Part shown: positions 31,781 through 39,311 of the stretch, one piece after another | Layout of the letters: each line of letters starts with the position of its first letter | Numbering within the stretch: position 1 is the first letter of the stretch | From: an uncultured Collinsella sp. | GTDB lineage: Bacteria; Actinomycetota; Coriobacteriia; Coriobacteriales; Coriobacteriaceae | Length of the DNA stretch: 41,941 bases | Assembly: GCA_900541285.1 (NCBI GenBank) | Contig: UQJA01000002.1 | Coordinates: 1-41,941 of the forward strand | Direction of reading: 5' to 3' | Translations under genes and position numbers: made by a program | The notes under the pieces: generated by a model | Databases searched by the model: none | What the model was told of the DNA's origin: nothing | Seen by the model: the letters and a program-made list of their open reading frames with translations, nothing else

Positions 31781-32659
31781 CTATTGCATATCGAGCACCA
31801 TGGCATAGACATCGCGCTTGCGGCGCGAATACTTCTGAGACAGGCGCTTGGCCACCGCAGAGGCGGGCTCCCCCTCCTCGAGCGCGGCGCGGATATCCGC
31901 GCGCAGGGCCTCATCGGGATCTACTGCCGCTGCGCCAACCGGCGCGATACCGGCCTCTTCGTCCTCGCTCGGCGGCGCGATGACCAGCGCAATCTCGCCC
32001 TTTACCTCGCCGCGAGCACGCAGCTCCTCGGCAAGCTGGGCAGCGGGCCCGCGCAAGACCTCCTCGTGCAGCTTGGTGAGTTCGCGGCAGACGGCAACCT
32101 CACGCTGGGGAAAGACCTCCGCCACGGCCTCGAGCGTCGCCACGATGCGATGTGGAGACTCGTAGAAGATGAGCGCGCCGGGCACCACGGCAAGGCGCTG
32201 CAAACGGCGCACACGGTCGCCGTGCTTTCGGCCCAAAAAACCCTCGAAGAAAAAATGCTCGCAGGGAATGCCGGACGAAACGAGTGCCGTGACGCAAGCA
32301 GAGGGCCCGGGAATAACTTCGACGGGCACATCGGCCTCACGCGCCGCCTCGACCAGCGCCTGGCCGGGATCGGACACGCTCGGCATGCCGGCATCCGAGG
32401 CAAAGGCGAGGGTCTCCCCCGCCAGCAGACGGTCGACCAGGCCGGCGGCGCGGCTGGCGATCACATTCTCGTCGCAACGGACAAGTGGCTTGGAAATGCC
32501 CAGGTGCATCAGCAGCTTTGACGTCACACGCGTGTCTTCGCAGCAGATGGCATCGGCGGCGGCAAACGCCTCGCCAACGCGCGGAGACAGGTCGCCCAGG
32601 TTGCCGATGGGCGTGCCGACCACATAGAGTTTGCCCGTATGGGCGCTGTTTTGCGTCAT
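31781..32659 (-). CDS. rsmI: 16S rRNA 2'-O-methyltransferase RsmI
   Basis: A 292-residue tetrapyrrole-methylase-fold enzyme that methylates the 2'-OH of C1402 in 16S rRNA. Motifs are LYVVGTPIGNLGDLSPR, CCEDTRVTSKLL, FASDAGMPSVSDPG, VIPGPSACVTALVSSG, FFFEGFLGRK and YESPHRIVATL. The C-terminal tail has a small helical domain, EGEPASAVAKRLSQKYSR. The ATG lies 6 bases after the stop of the GH5-like gene, with only a weak ribosome site (AGGT). Confidence 0.96.
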   Translation of the reverse strand: MTQNSAHTGKLYVVGTPIGNLGDLSPRVGEAFAAADAICCEDTRVTSKLLMHLGISKPLVRCDENVIASRAAGLVDRLLAGETLAFASDAGMPSVSDPGQALVEAAREADVPVEVIPGPSACVTALVSSGIPCEHFFFEGFLGRKHGDRVRRLQRLAVVPGALIFYESPHRIVATLEAVAEVFPQREVAVCRELTKLHEEVLRGPAAQLAEELRARGEVKGEIALVIAPPSEDEEAGIAPVGAAAVDPDEALRADIRAALEEGEPASAVAKRLSQKYSRRKRDVYAMVLDMQ

Positions 32660-32665
32660 ATCAAC

Positions 32666-33727
32666 CTATTCAATCATGCCGCGCTCGAGCGTACCGAGCG
32701 CCGCGCGGGCGTCCCATGCTGCAATGCGCTTCTCGGTCTTCCACGTTTGGAAGAACCAGCCGGCAGCCGGCGCAAACGAAGCCAGCTGGTTGGCGATAAA
32801 CACGCGCTCGTAGGCATTGCGGCCCTCGGGCGTAACCGACGAGTTGGCAAAGATCGCCGCGCCCGACCATTCGCCCACCAGCACGGGGAACCCAGTCGAA
32901 ATCGCTTCTTTAAGCTCGCGCTTGTTGCGCGAAATCGCCGTCGTCAGCCCGCGGGGGCTCGTGATATCGAGCGCATACTCGTCACGGTAATGGTACAGGT
33001 GAAGGTCCATGTAGACGTTCTTGTACTTAGCGCCGCGCATAAAATGCTTCCACTCGCTGGGATGCCCCGAAGACGAGAAGACGACGATCTTATCCTCGGG
33101 CATATACGAACGGACGAGCTCGTAGGCATCGCGGTAGAAATTGCGCAGGTAGTGGGCCGGAATGCCATCCGTCATGGCAAAGAGGCTCTTGCGGACGCTC
33201 ATCTGCGGCGTGTCCAGCAGCTCAATGCCCAGCAGGCTCTCGGCCTCGCCGTAGCGATCGGCCAGGCGCTCGAGCACGTCGAGTGCCACATGACGGCCGT
33301 TGGTGGACGAATGCCACTCGGCAACAGCCTCTGGCGTGGTGGGCGAATCATTGGAATCGCCCTGGCCACCGGGCACAGTCGCCAGATCGAGCAGCACGCG
33401 GATGTCGTACTTGGCAGCCCACTCAATTGCACGGTCGATGTAGTCGACAACCGAGATGTAGGACGCATCGGACTCCTGCGAACCAAAGGCATACCAGGGC
33501 ACCGGCAGACGCACGGCATTGAGGCCGATCTGCGCCATGCGGCGAAAATCGTCCTCGCTCACAAACGTCTCGTAATGACGGCGCATGCGCTCATTATAGG
33601 CGGCGGTGCCCATGGCCTCCTGCAGCTCGGCCGCGTTGGATGCACCGGTCGCCGCGTATAGCGACGGGGTCACCCAAGGCTCGGGAATAAACCAGCCAGA
33701 GAGATTAACGCCGAGTATCCTCTCCAT
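32666..33727 (-). CDS. GH5-like (exo-glucanase-related) protein lacking the expected catalytic acid/base
   Basis: 353 residues, no signal peptide, so probably cytoplasmic. The fold motifs of glycoside hydrolase family 5 are clear: GVNLSGWFIPEPWVTPSLY at the N-terminus (as in exo-1,3-beta-glucanases), GLNAVRLPVPWYAFG, VLLDLATVPGGQ, LHLYHY and the nucleophile motif VLVGEWSG (Glu286). The acid/base motif, normally an Asn-Glu-Pro after GIELL, reads GIELLDTPQ: Asp172, Thr173, Pro174, so the catalytic glutamate is missing. The ATG at 33727 has AAGGGGG 6 bases upstream; the frame extends further without one. It forms an operon with rsmI. It could be a pseudoenzyme, a binding protein or an enzyme with another acid. 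Confidence 0.85.
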   Translation of the reverse strand: MERILGVNLSGWFIPEPWVTPSLYAATGASNAAELQEAMGTAAYNERMRRHYETFVSEDDFRRMAQIGLNAVRLPVPWYAFGSQESDASYISVVDYIDRAIEWAAKYDIRVLLDLATVPGGQGDSNDSPTTPEAVAEWHSSTNGRHVALDVLERLADRYGEAESLLGIELLDTPQMSVRKSLFAMTDGIPAHYLRNFYRDAYELVRSYMPEDKIVVFSSSGHPSEWKHFMRGAKYKNVYMDLHLYHYRDEYALDITSPRGLTTAISRNKRELKEAISTGFPVLVGEWSGAAIFANSSVTPEGRNAYERVFIANQLASFAPAAGWFFQTWKTEKRIAAWDARAALGTLERGMIE

Positions 33728-33792
33728 CACTGCCCCCTTCGGATCGTGCAGGTCGAGCCTGCATCGTATTGCATAGGAAAAGTATCGTTTTG

Positions 33793-33798
33793 AGTATA
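33793..33798 (-). promoter_or_regulatory. Candidate -10 box for the GH5-like gene
   Basis: TATACT on the minus strand, 66 bases upstream of the start codon. No good -35 box lies at the right distance. The rest of the gap up to the tRNA-Phe terminator shows nothing further that I can support. Confidence 0.35.
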
Positions 33799-33974
33799 CC
33801 CGCGCGTGCGGACAGACGACCGAACGGTCTGCAAAGTGGCGCAAAAGCGAGAGGAATGTCTGGGGCGGGCCCGAGCTAGTGCGCCAAGATGTGCACGCAC
33901 GTCGGAAGCAAGCGCCAGAAAGCGCACCCCGCTCTAAAGCCCAATTCTGGGATGCATTTTTCGCGGAACTCTAC

Positions 33975-34006
33975 ATAAAAGAAAAGGACCCCTTTGCAGA
34001 GGTCCT
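33975..34006 (-). terminator. Terminator of tRNA-Phe
   Basis: On the minus strand AGGACC pairs with GGTCCT around a 10-base loop (inner C-G pairs can extend it) and is followed by TTTCTTTTAT. Confidence 0.82.
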
Positions 34007-34019
34007 AGTCAATTCAAGG

Positions 34020-34092
<73 letters not shown>

Positions 34093-34103
34093 ATTTGAGG
34101 TGT

Positions 34104-34118
34104 GCCTTGTTTCAAGGC
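34104..34118 (-). repeat. GCCTTGAAACAAGGC palindrome in the tRNA-Phe leader
   Basis: GCCTT/AAGGC arms around GAAAC (or TTGTTTC on the other strand), located between the promoter and the tRNA 5' end. The same 15 bases occur within element B (8071-8085). Confidence 0.7.
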
Positions 34119-34124
34119 TTGATT

Positions 34125-34152
34125 AGTATAACCAAGGACGCGTTCCGGTCAA
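34125..34152 (-). promoter_or_regulatory. Promoter of tRNA-Phe
   Basis: On the minus strand TTGACC (34147-34152) and TATACT (34125-34130) are 16 bases apart. The transcript would start near 34118, so it includes the small palindrome in its leader. Confidence 0.75.
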
Positions 34153-34249
34153 CCGAGAATTTTAAAAAAGTTTTTGAGCACAGCCTCGGTTCTATAAATC
34201 GGCACGTCAGAGGCATCAGCCGGCAGCAAGAAGTTTTTCGCTCAGTCCC

Positions 34250-34609
34250 TTAAGCCGGCACGCGTTGGAGAGCAGGGGTCGAAACAATGATTGAAGGGCG
34301 CTCTAGTACGGCCCAGGCGCCGGGGCAGGAGCACATACGCCAGGGACGTACGTTTTCGTAGCATACGAGGACATAGCCGCGCGCATCGATGAAGGCGATG
34401 TCGATGGGATAGGCCATAAAACACGTATGGACCGAAGAGCAGCGTGGAAACGCCATGACGAGCGGCAGGCCGTTGGCGGCAACCGGACGCCGTCCCAGCA
34501 TGCCGCGCAGGCGCACGACAAACGACTCCGCCACCGCAAACTCGGCCGGCGTCCAACCCAGCCTGTTGAGTGCCCGCGCGTAGGCGATGTAGGACGAGAC
34601 CGCGGTCAC
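34250..34609 (-). CDS. DUF192-family protein at the end of the Tad operon
   Basis: 119 residues. The core matches DUF192: FVVRLRGMLGRRP, GLPLVMAFPRCSSVHTCFM, PIDIAFIDARGYVLVCYENV, RPWRM and GAWAVLERP. The GTG start overlaps the upstream stop (ATGTGA) and has GGGGGTGG about 5 bases before it. DUF192 proteins are often lipoproteins or secreted, but this one has no signal peptide. It replaces the usual phenylalanine/tryptophan motif with Ser-Val-His-Thr-Cys-Phe-Met. Function is unknown; its overlap with the pilus gene ties it to the pilus operon. Confidence 0.82.
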   Translation of the reverse strand: MTAVSSYIAYARALNRLGWTPAEFAVAESFVVRLRGMLGRRPVAANGLPLVMAFPRCSSVHTCFMAYPIDIAFIDARGYVLVCYENVRPWRMCSCPGAWAVLERPSIIVSTPALQRVPA

Positions 34610-35082
34610 ATGACCACCCCCGGACGCCATGGATCGACCGTCACCGCGCGCTCGTGCGACAACGTTGTCGGCGCCCCCAGCGAAACGCCAGCGATGCTGA
34701 GAGAAGTCGGCCACGGCTCATAGTGCATGGTGCAGGTGTAGGTCCTAAACGTACCGGATAGGGAGAGCAGGCCACCATCCGATGCCTTCGCGCCTTGCTC
34801 GCTCGACACTTCGATCCGCAAGTCATAGCCTTCCATGGCATTCAGAATTTGAGTCTGAACCGTCGCCGAGGCATCGGCAGAGCTTTCGTCGCCCTCCCCC
34901 TCCGACGCCACGGCGTGCGCCAACACGATGTCGGGTACCACGCGGTCGAAGCGCGCGACAGCGCTGGCAAAGATCATGACGTTGTACACGATGAGTGCCA
35001 GCACCAGCAAAACGGGTGTAACCACCGCCATCTCCACCGTCGCTTGGGCGCGCTCCTCGCGCAGACGCATGCGGATACTCAT
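34606..35082 (-). CDS. TadE-like pseudopilin
   Basis: 158 residues. The N-terminus SIRMRLREERAQATVEMAVV carries a prepilin-like site with Ala-Gln before xTxE, followed by one hydrophobic segment (VTPVLLVLALIVYNVMIFA). The rest is an extracellular domain of about 115 residues with two paired-looking features, TYTCTMHYEPW and an Asp/Ser/Ala-rich acidic stretch. TadE-type minor pilins join the Flp pilus base or tip. The start overlaps the stop of the TadG-like gene (TAATG). Confidence 0.88.
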   Translation of the reverse strand: MSIRMRLREERAQATVEMAVVTPVLLVLALIVYNVMIFASAVARFDRVVPDIVLAHAVASEGEGDESSADASATVQTQILNAMEGYDLRIEVSSEQGAKASDGGLLSLSGTFRTYTCTMHYEPWPTSLSIAGVSLGAPTTLSHERAVTVDPWRPGVVM

Positions 35083-37235
35083 TACGACCCACCGCCCAGA
35101 GCGCCAACCAGCGTGGCAACATCGACGGTGAGTGGGATGGAGCCGCCGCCGGGCAGAGGAATCTCCGCAAGCGTGAACACCGTACCGCTAATGGTGCGTT
35201 CGACTTGATATTCCAACGCCTCGCAAAGCGCCTTGGGATCGGTCACGCCCAACGGAATACTTCGCAGCTTGTCTTGCGCTTGAGAGAGACCAGCAATGTC
35301 AGACCCCGGGCTCTTAATGACGTTGGCGGAATCGGTCAGCACTGGCTTTCGCAGGCGCAAGTCGCACGGTTCCAGACCCAACGCCGCCATGGACGCCGAA
35401 ACGGTATCGCCGAGCCACGATGCGATGGAACCCAACGCGCCGCTGCCCCCTCCTAGGCCTTTAATCATCTCGTCCATAAGTTCGTCGGCCGAACCTTGGA
35501 TATCACCGTATCCTACGAGCAGCCGTCCCCAAACATCCATGACGCCGTCGAGCACGCCGGCAACGCCGCCCGAGCGTTCCTTCAATGTCGAGAAAAATCG
35601 CGAAAGCACGTTGTTTTGCGCCGTCGCCTCATCGGGTGCCAACACCGCGGCAGAGATAGCACCGCGATCGCCGAGCCTGACTGCCGTGCTAAACGAAGAG
35701 TTGAGCTCATCGGGGCTCGAGATGGCACCCGAAACCGCAAGGGCAACTACGCCGTTGCGACCGGGCGGAGCGATACGCGGACGCTCGCCCGAAAGCGCTT
35801 TGATGGCCTGGTCAAACGCATTGCTCGCACGGTCGGTCTCGTCTTCGGTCTGACGTTCGAGCTCGAGCTCTTTGTTGCGGCATTCGACGTAGTCTTCCAG
35901 GGCGTCTTTAAACTTGTCAAAGTGATACTCGAAGCCGTTTTCGATAGAGGTTGAAGGCGCCGCAACAGCACCAAGCGACGAAACGCCAAAATGGCATTTG
36001 CTGCATTTATCCTGTCCATCGTAATCGGCAACCGAAGCAAATCCGCTCGGCGTCCCTTTCTTATAGTTAGGGCAGGTCGTCCCGTAATGCAGATACGCCT
36101 TGTCATCGTTCACGCTCGTCGGCCACACCGCATCGGTATAGAGCTCCGTCGCCCGAACCTCATCAGAGTTGCGCGGCAACAGTGGAATATAGGAGGAAAC
36201 CCTGTCTCCGTTCTCGGTTATATATGCCCGATCGACCTCCGCACTCGCATAGGTATAAAACGCCTTACGCGCCGCAGACTCTGCCCTCATCTCGACACTC
36301 GAGCCGTGGGGCTTCTCATTTGTCAGACGCCAATGGTAGTAGTCCTTCGCGCGATCAAGGGCAACTTGAGGCTCCCACGTAACGCTCGAAGCGTAATGCG
36401 GATTTTGAACACCGGAGAGATCCGTTAGGCTTTTCGCGCGCTCCCACATACACGAACAGCTGCCGACCGAACCTTTATCCGATCCACCGCAATCCGCTAG
36501 CCAGGCACGCTCCTTTGCCTTCGCCGTCTCCTCCGATGCTTTTTGTAGCTCCTCGGCCGCGCGCTCCAGATCTTCCGACGCATCTTTAATGGCATCGGTC
36601 GAGATCTCGGAACCCTCGAGCGCAACAAAATCAGACTCGGATGTCCTGGGCACGGCAAGCGCCGTACCGGTATAGGTCACACTATCGGTATCCTGCGCCG
36701 ACACCGCCTGCGTGGCACGCGCGGCGATCAGATACGGCAGAGCCGTCTCGATTTTCTGTAAGCCTTCCGATGCGCTTTTGGCAAACTTGTTGCGCGTTTT
36801 AATGATCTCAATCCCGGTGTCGACCATATTGCCGGCAACTGGTTCGGCACCCGGGATGAGGATGGCGACCAGGCCCGTCCCGATTGTGGCAAACCCCGCC
36901 AGCCCCAGACTCAAGATGCTCGCATCAACCACCGTGGCAGCCGTGTGATAGGACGACACTACGTTGGCACCCGCCAGCGCGCCGCTATCGGCCGCCACCT
37001 GGGTATCCCCGGCACGCGACATGCTCCATATCGCCGCGGTCGACGAAAACAACAACGTGAGCACCACTAGGATGACCACGGCAGAAGAAAGCGTGGTGTA
37101 GGCACCGTCTTCGATAAACAGGTCGATACCGGCGCGGCCCATAAAGCCGCCTCGCTTGCGATGGCAGCTCGGACGGCGCGTCAAAACGCATCTAGACCAG
37201 AAACGCTTAATCCCATGTAGCAATCCACGAATCAT
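35082..37235 (-). CDS. Large TadG-like pilus-associated protein
   Basis: 717 residues. After about 47 basic residues (including LTRRPSCHRKRGGFMGRAG) comes one membrane segment, TLSSAVVILVVLTLLFSSTA. The TadG-type motif WSMSRAGDTQVAADSGALAG and an Ala/Gly-rich hydrophobic stretch follow. The large external part has helical, Lys/Glu-rich stretches (near DLERAAEELQKASEETAKAK) and a cysteine-rich middle: CGGSDKGSVGSCSCMW and CPNY followed by CSKCHFG, the last resembling zinc-ribbon knuckles. The ATG at 37235 has GGAGGG 6 bases upstream and overlaps the previous gene by 29 bases. Typical TadG proteins are 400-600 residues with a von Willebrand A domain; I see no MIDAS motif here. Confidence 0.85.
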   Translation of the reverse strand: MIRGLLHGIKRFWSRCVLTRRPSCHRKRGGFMGRAGIDLFIEDGAYTTLSSAVVILVVLTLLFSSTAAIWSMSRAGDTQVAADSGALAGANVVSSYHTAATVVDASILSLGLAGFATIGTGLVAILIPGAEPVAGNMVDTGIEIIKTRNKFAKSASEGLQKIETALPYLIAARATQAVSAQDTDSVTYTGTALAVPRTSESDFVALEGSEISTDAIKDASEDLERAAEELQKASEETAKAKERAWLADCGGSDKGSVGSCSCMWERAKSLTDLSGVQNPHYASSVTWEPQVALDRAKDYYHWRLTNEKPHGSSVEMRAESAARKAFYTYASAEVDRAYITENGDRVSSYIPLLPRNSDEVRATELYTDAVWPTSVNDDKAYLHYGTTCPNYKKGTPSGFASVADYDGQDKCSKCHFGVSSLGAVAAPSTSIENGFEYHFDKFKDALEDYVECRNKELELERQTEDETDRASNAFDQAIKALSGERPRIAPPGRNGVVALAVSGAISSPDELNSSFSTAVRLGDRGAISAAVLAPDEATAQNNVLSRFFSTLKERSGGVAGVLDGVMDVWGRLLVGYGDIQGSADELMDEMIKGLGGGSGALGSIASWLGDTVSASMAALGLEPCDLRLRKPVLTDSANVIKSPGSDIAGLSQAQDKLRSIPLGVTDPKALCEALEYQVERTISGTVFTLAEIPLPGGGSIPLTVDVATLVGALGGGS

Positions 37236-37743
37236 AATCTCCCTCCAGCCATTCGGGACGTGATTGATACGAGACATCGACCTTGAGCTCAACGTAGCCG
37301 CCCTCGGCGGTACCACCCATAGCCTGCGCAAACGCACCGATCACAGGCAACGGCCTGACCTCGCCGGAAACGGACACGGACGAGACGCCACCCGCACCGG
37401 CCCGACCAAGCTCGATATTCCACGACAACGGCCCGCCGGCATGAAAGATCGAAACGTTGGGCACCGCGGCAAGCCGGCGGCGGGTGAACTCCTTAAGATC
37501 GTCGTCCTCCGCCGTCGTCGTGGTCATGAGCCGCGCGGTCTCGGCGGCGGCAGACTCCATGACCGCGCGCGTATAGAGCAGGCACACCGGTTGCAGTGCG
37601 AGAAGGATGAGCGTCAGAAACGTCGGCAGCAAAAAAGCGGCCTCGACCGTAGACTGCGCCCGGTCCTCGCGCGCGATATCAATACAACGCAATGTCCTTA
37701 GCGCCCGCAGCGGCGTCGATAACCGACGTCGAGGCAACGCCAT
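37207..37743 (-). CDS. TadE-like pseudopilin (long N-terminus, start uncertain)
   Basis: About 178 residues from ATG 37743. The processing region is AREDRAQSTVEAAFLLPTFL, followed by a hydrophobic segment (FLTLILLALQPVCLLYTRAVM) and the TadE-typical AAAETARLM. The external domain ends with YQSRPEWLEGDYDSWIATWD. The ATG at 37743 would overlap the preceding pseudopilin by 65 bases; a TTG at 37692 is an alternative and neither has a good ribosome site. It overlaps the TadG-like gene by 29 bases. Confidence 0.82.
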   Translation of the reverse strand: MALPRRRLSTPLRALRTLRCIDIAREDRAQSTVEAAFLLPTFLTLILLALQPVCLLYTRAVMESAAAETARLMTTTTAEDDDLKEFTRRRLAAVPNVSIFHAGGPLSWNIELGRAGAGGVSSVSVSGEVRPLPVIGAFAQAMGGTAEGGYVELKVDVSYQSRPEWLEGDYDSWIATWD

Positions 37744-37897
37744 GGGATGCCGCCCGCTCAACCAGCGCCGCCAAGCGCCCATCGGTGCCAGCACGCCAAA
37801 GCCCCGCGATCGCCAGCACGATCGATAACAGCGCCACCGTGACGATGGCGTATTCCACAGTCGCTTGGGCAACCTCTTCACGCAGAACGCCATGCAT
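37679..37897 (-). CDS. Flp/TadE-like small pseudopilin
   Basis: 72 residues. It begins MHGVLREEVAQATVEYAIVT, a type IVb prepilin-like leader, then a hydrophobic helix (VALLSIVLAIAGLW) and a short soluble tail (RLAALVERAASHG). GGAGGG lies about 9 bases before the ATG. Its size is like Flp pilins but the tail is Ala-rich, as in minor pilins. It starts 1 base after the stop of the 187-residue gene. Confidence 0.85.
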   Translation of the reverse strand: MHGVLREEVAQATVEYAIVTVALLSIVLAIAGLWRAGTDGRLAALVERAASHGVASTSVIDAAAGAKDIALY

Positions 37898-37898
37898 T

Positions 37899-38462
37899 TC
37901 ACGATCCCTCCTTTGAGCTTATTGTTTGCGGGACCAGGCGCACGGCGCGCAGACGACACGAAGCATCGCCGGTATCCGCGGCAACCGTCACCATATCGAC
38001 CCAGCCGCGTCCGTCACGCACGATGGCGCCCCATACGTTGCCCTTAATATCGAGATAGCCGCTCAGGGCGAGCTGGGCCGTTGGCACCTCGCGGTAGGCG
38101 CGTAACATATCCGCCGCTGCCTCGGTCATCGGTCGGTCCTCGGACCATGCAAGCCGGACCGCAATCGCGTTGTCCTCAGGCGAATCCGTCGCAGTGCCAG
38201 ACCGCTTGTCGAGCGTCCGCAGAAAGGTTTGCGCCGTGACAGCGACATCCGAATCGTCCGCATCTCGCATCTCATCTTTTTGAGTCGCCACCGCCGAATC
38301 TGAGCCCGAATCGAAGGCGGCCCCAGGACGCTGCTGCCGCGCGGCGTTAAGCCCCCAAAGCACCGCCGCTATCGCCACGGTCAGGCAAGCAAACACCAGC
38401 AGCACCCCGATGGGGCGCTCGCCCTCTACAGACTGTTGATGCCCTCGCTGATAGCGTTCCAT
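37899..38462 (-). CDS. Hypothetical membrane-anchored protein of the Tad operon
   Basis: 187 residues from ATG 38462. A hydrophilic start is followed by one membrane segment (IGVLLVFACLTVAIAAVLWG, about 18-37), an Asp/Ser-rich linker (SGSDSAVATQKDEMRDADD) and an external domain ending VTVAADTGDASCRLRAVRLV. The start overlaps the pilin gene by 37 bases with AAGG about 10 bases upstream; a later start would cut the membrane segment. I do not recognise the family. The position between pilin genes suggests an accessory pilus-assembly role. Confidence 0.75.
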   Translation of the reverse strand: MERYQRGHQQSVEGERPIGVLLVFACLTVAIAAVLWGLNAARQQRPGAAFDSGSDSAVATQKDEMRDADDSDVAVTAQTFLRTLDKRSGTATDSPEDNAIAVRLAWSEDRPMTEAAADMLRAYREVPTAQLALSGYLDIKGNVWGAIVRDGRGWVDMVTVAADTGDASCRLRAVRLVPQTISSKEGS

Positions 38463-38659
38463 AGATCTTGGACCTTGCCTTTAAATGCAACGATGGCAAT
38501 AATCGCGATCACCACAAGCACGCCCACCAAAATGGCGTACTCGGTGGTACCCTGCGCGCTCTCCTCCCGCAACAGCTCCTTGGCATGCTGGCGAGCGCGG
38601 ATCGCCCGGCAAAAAGCCCAGTTCCAAGCCTTGTCAGCAACTTCGACCATCGTGTTCAT
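38426..38659 (-). CDS. flp: Flp-type pilin
   Basis: 77 residues. A 35-residue leader ends with LREESAQGTTEYAILVGVLV, the type IVb pilin motif with the Glu-Tyr pair; cleavage is probably after the Ala before Gln. The hydrophobic helix (LVVIAIIAIVAFKG) and short tail WNAISEGINSL match Flp major pilins. GGGAGG lies 6 bases before the ATG, and the start is 10 bases after tadC. Confidence 0.92.
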   Translation of the reverse strand: MNTMVEVADKAWNWAFCRAIRARQHAKELLREESAQGTTEYAILVGVLVVIAIIAIVAFKGKVQDLWNAISEGINSL

Positions 38660-38669
38660 GTATTCCTCC

Positions 38670-39311
38670 CTACATCATCCCGCCTGCTCCCAGCAGCGGG
38701 CCCAATATGGACAGAAGCAACGCCGGCAAGATGAGCGTGCCGGTGGGGATCAGCAGCTTGACGGGCGCACGCTCGATCTCACGCTCGACCGCGGCGCGAT
38801 GAGCCGCACGGATCTCGCGACTTTGAGCGGCCAGCGTCTCGGCAAGTGGGGCACCCAGGGCGAGCGCCTGCCCCACCGTGATGGCAAAGGTCTCGAGCGC
38901 TCGTACGTCCAGATCGCGCGCGGCGGCCAACAACTCGTCCTCACGCGTGCCCACGCCCACCTGCCACGCCATGCAGGCCCGCTCAAGGCGAAGAGCCAGC
39001 ACTGACCGGCGGTTGGCGCAGAAAATCTCAAGCGCCGCATCAAACGAAAGACCGGCCGAAAGACCCAAGCGCACAACATCGATCATCTCGGACACTTCGC
39101 CGAGCGAAACTCGCGCCGGGCCGCCCGCTCCAACCGCGCCCTTCACTCGCGCGGTCAGGGCATCGACCACTGAGCGACCCGCGGCAGCGACCAGCACCGC
39201 CTCGCGCTTGCAGGCCCCTGCGATCTTGCGTGCATCCGCCCGATCCAAACCCGTCGCGATAAATACACTCAGGGCGCACAGGCAAGCCGCAACTGCAACC
39301 GGGGCGCTCAT
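38670..39311 (-). CDS. tadC: TadC-like pilus platform protein
   Basis: 213 residues, a GspF-type inner-membrane protein. It shows EVSEMIDVVRLGLSAGLSFD, ALETFAITVGQALALGAPLA with the loop LAAQSREIRAAHRAAVE, and final membrane segments LLIPTGTLILPALLLSILGP. The ATG overlaps the tadB stop (ATGA). It is shorter than many TadC proteins (about 280-300), with only one N-terminal hydrophobic segment. Confidence 0.9.
   Translation of the reverse strand: MSAPVAVAACLCALSVFIATGLDRADARKIAGACKREAVLVAAAGRSVVDALTARVKGAVGAGGPARVSLGEVSEMIDVVRLGLSAGLSFDAALEIFCANRRSVLALRLERACMAWQVGVGTREDELLAAARDLDVRALETFAITVGQALALGAPLAETLAAQSREIRAAHRAAVEREIERAPVKLLIPTGTLILPALLLSILGPLLGAGGMM

Noticed and set aside
30029..32521. 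830-codon plus-strand open frame spanning metG and rsmI
   Set aside because: It crosses two well-identified genes and their intergenic gap on the other strand, and its product has no domain.
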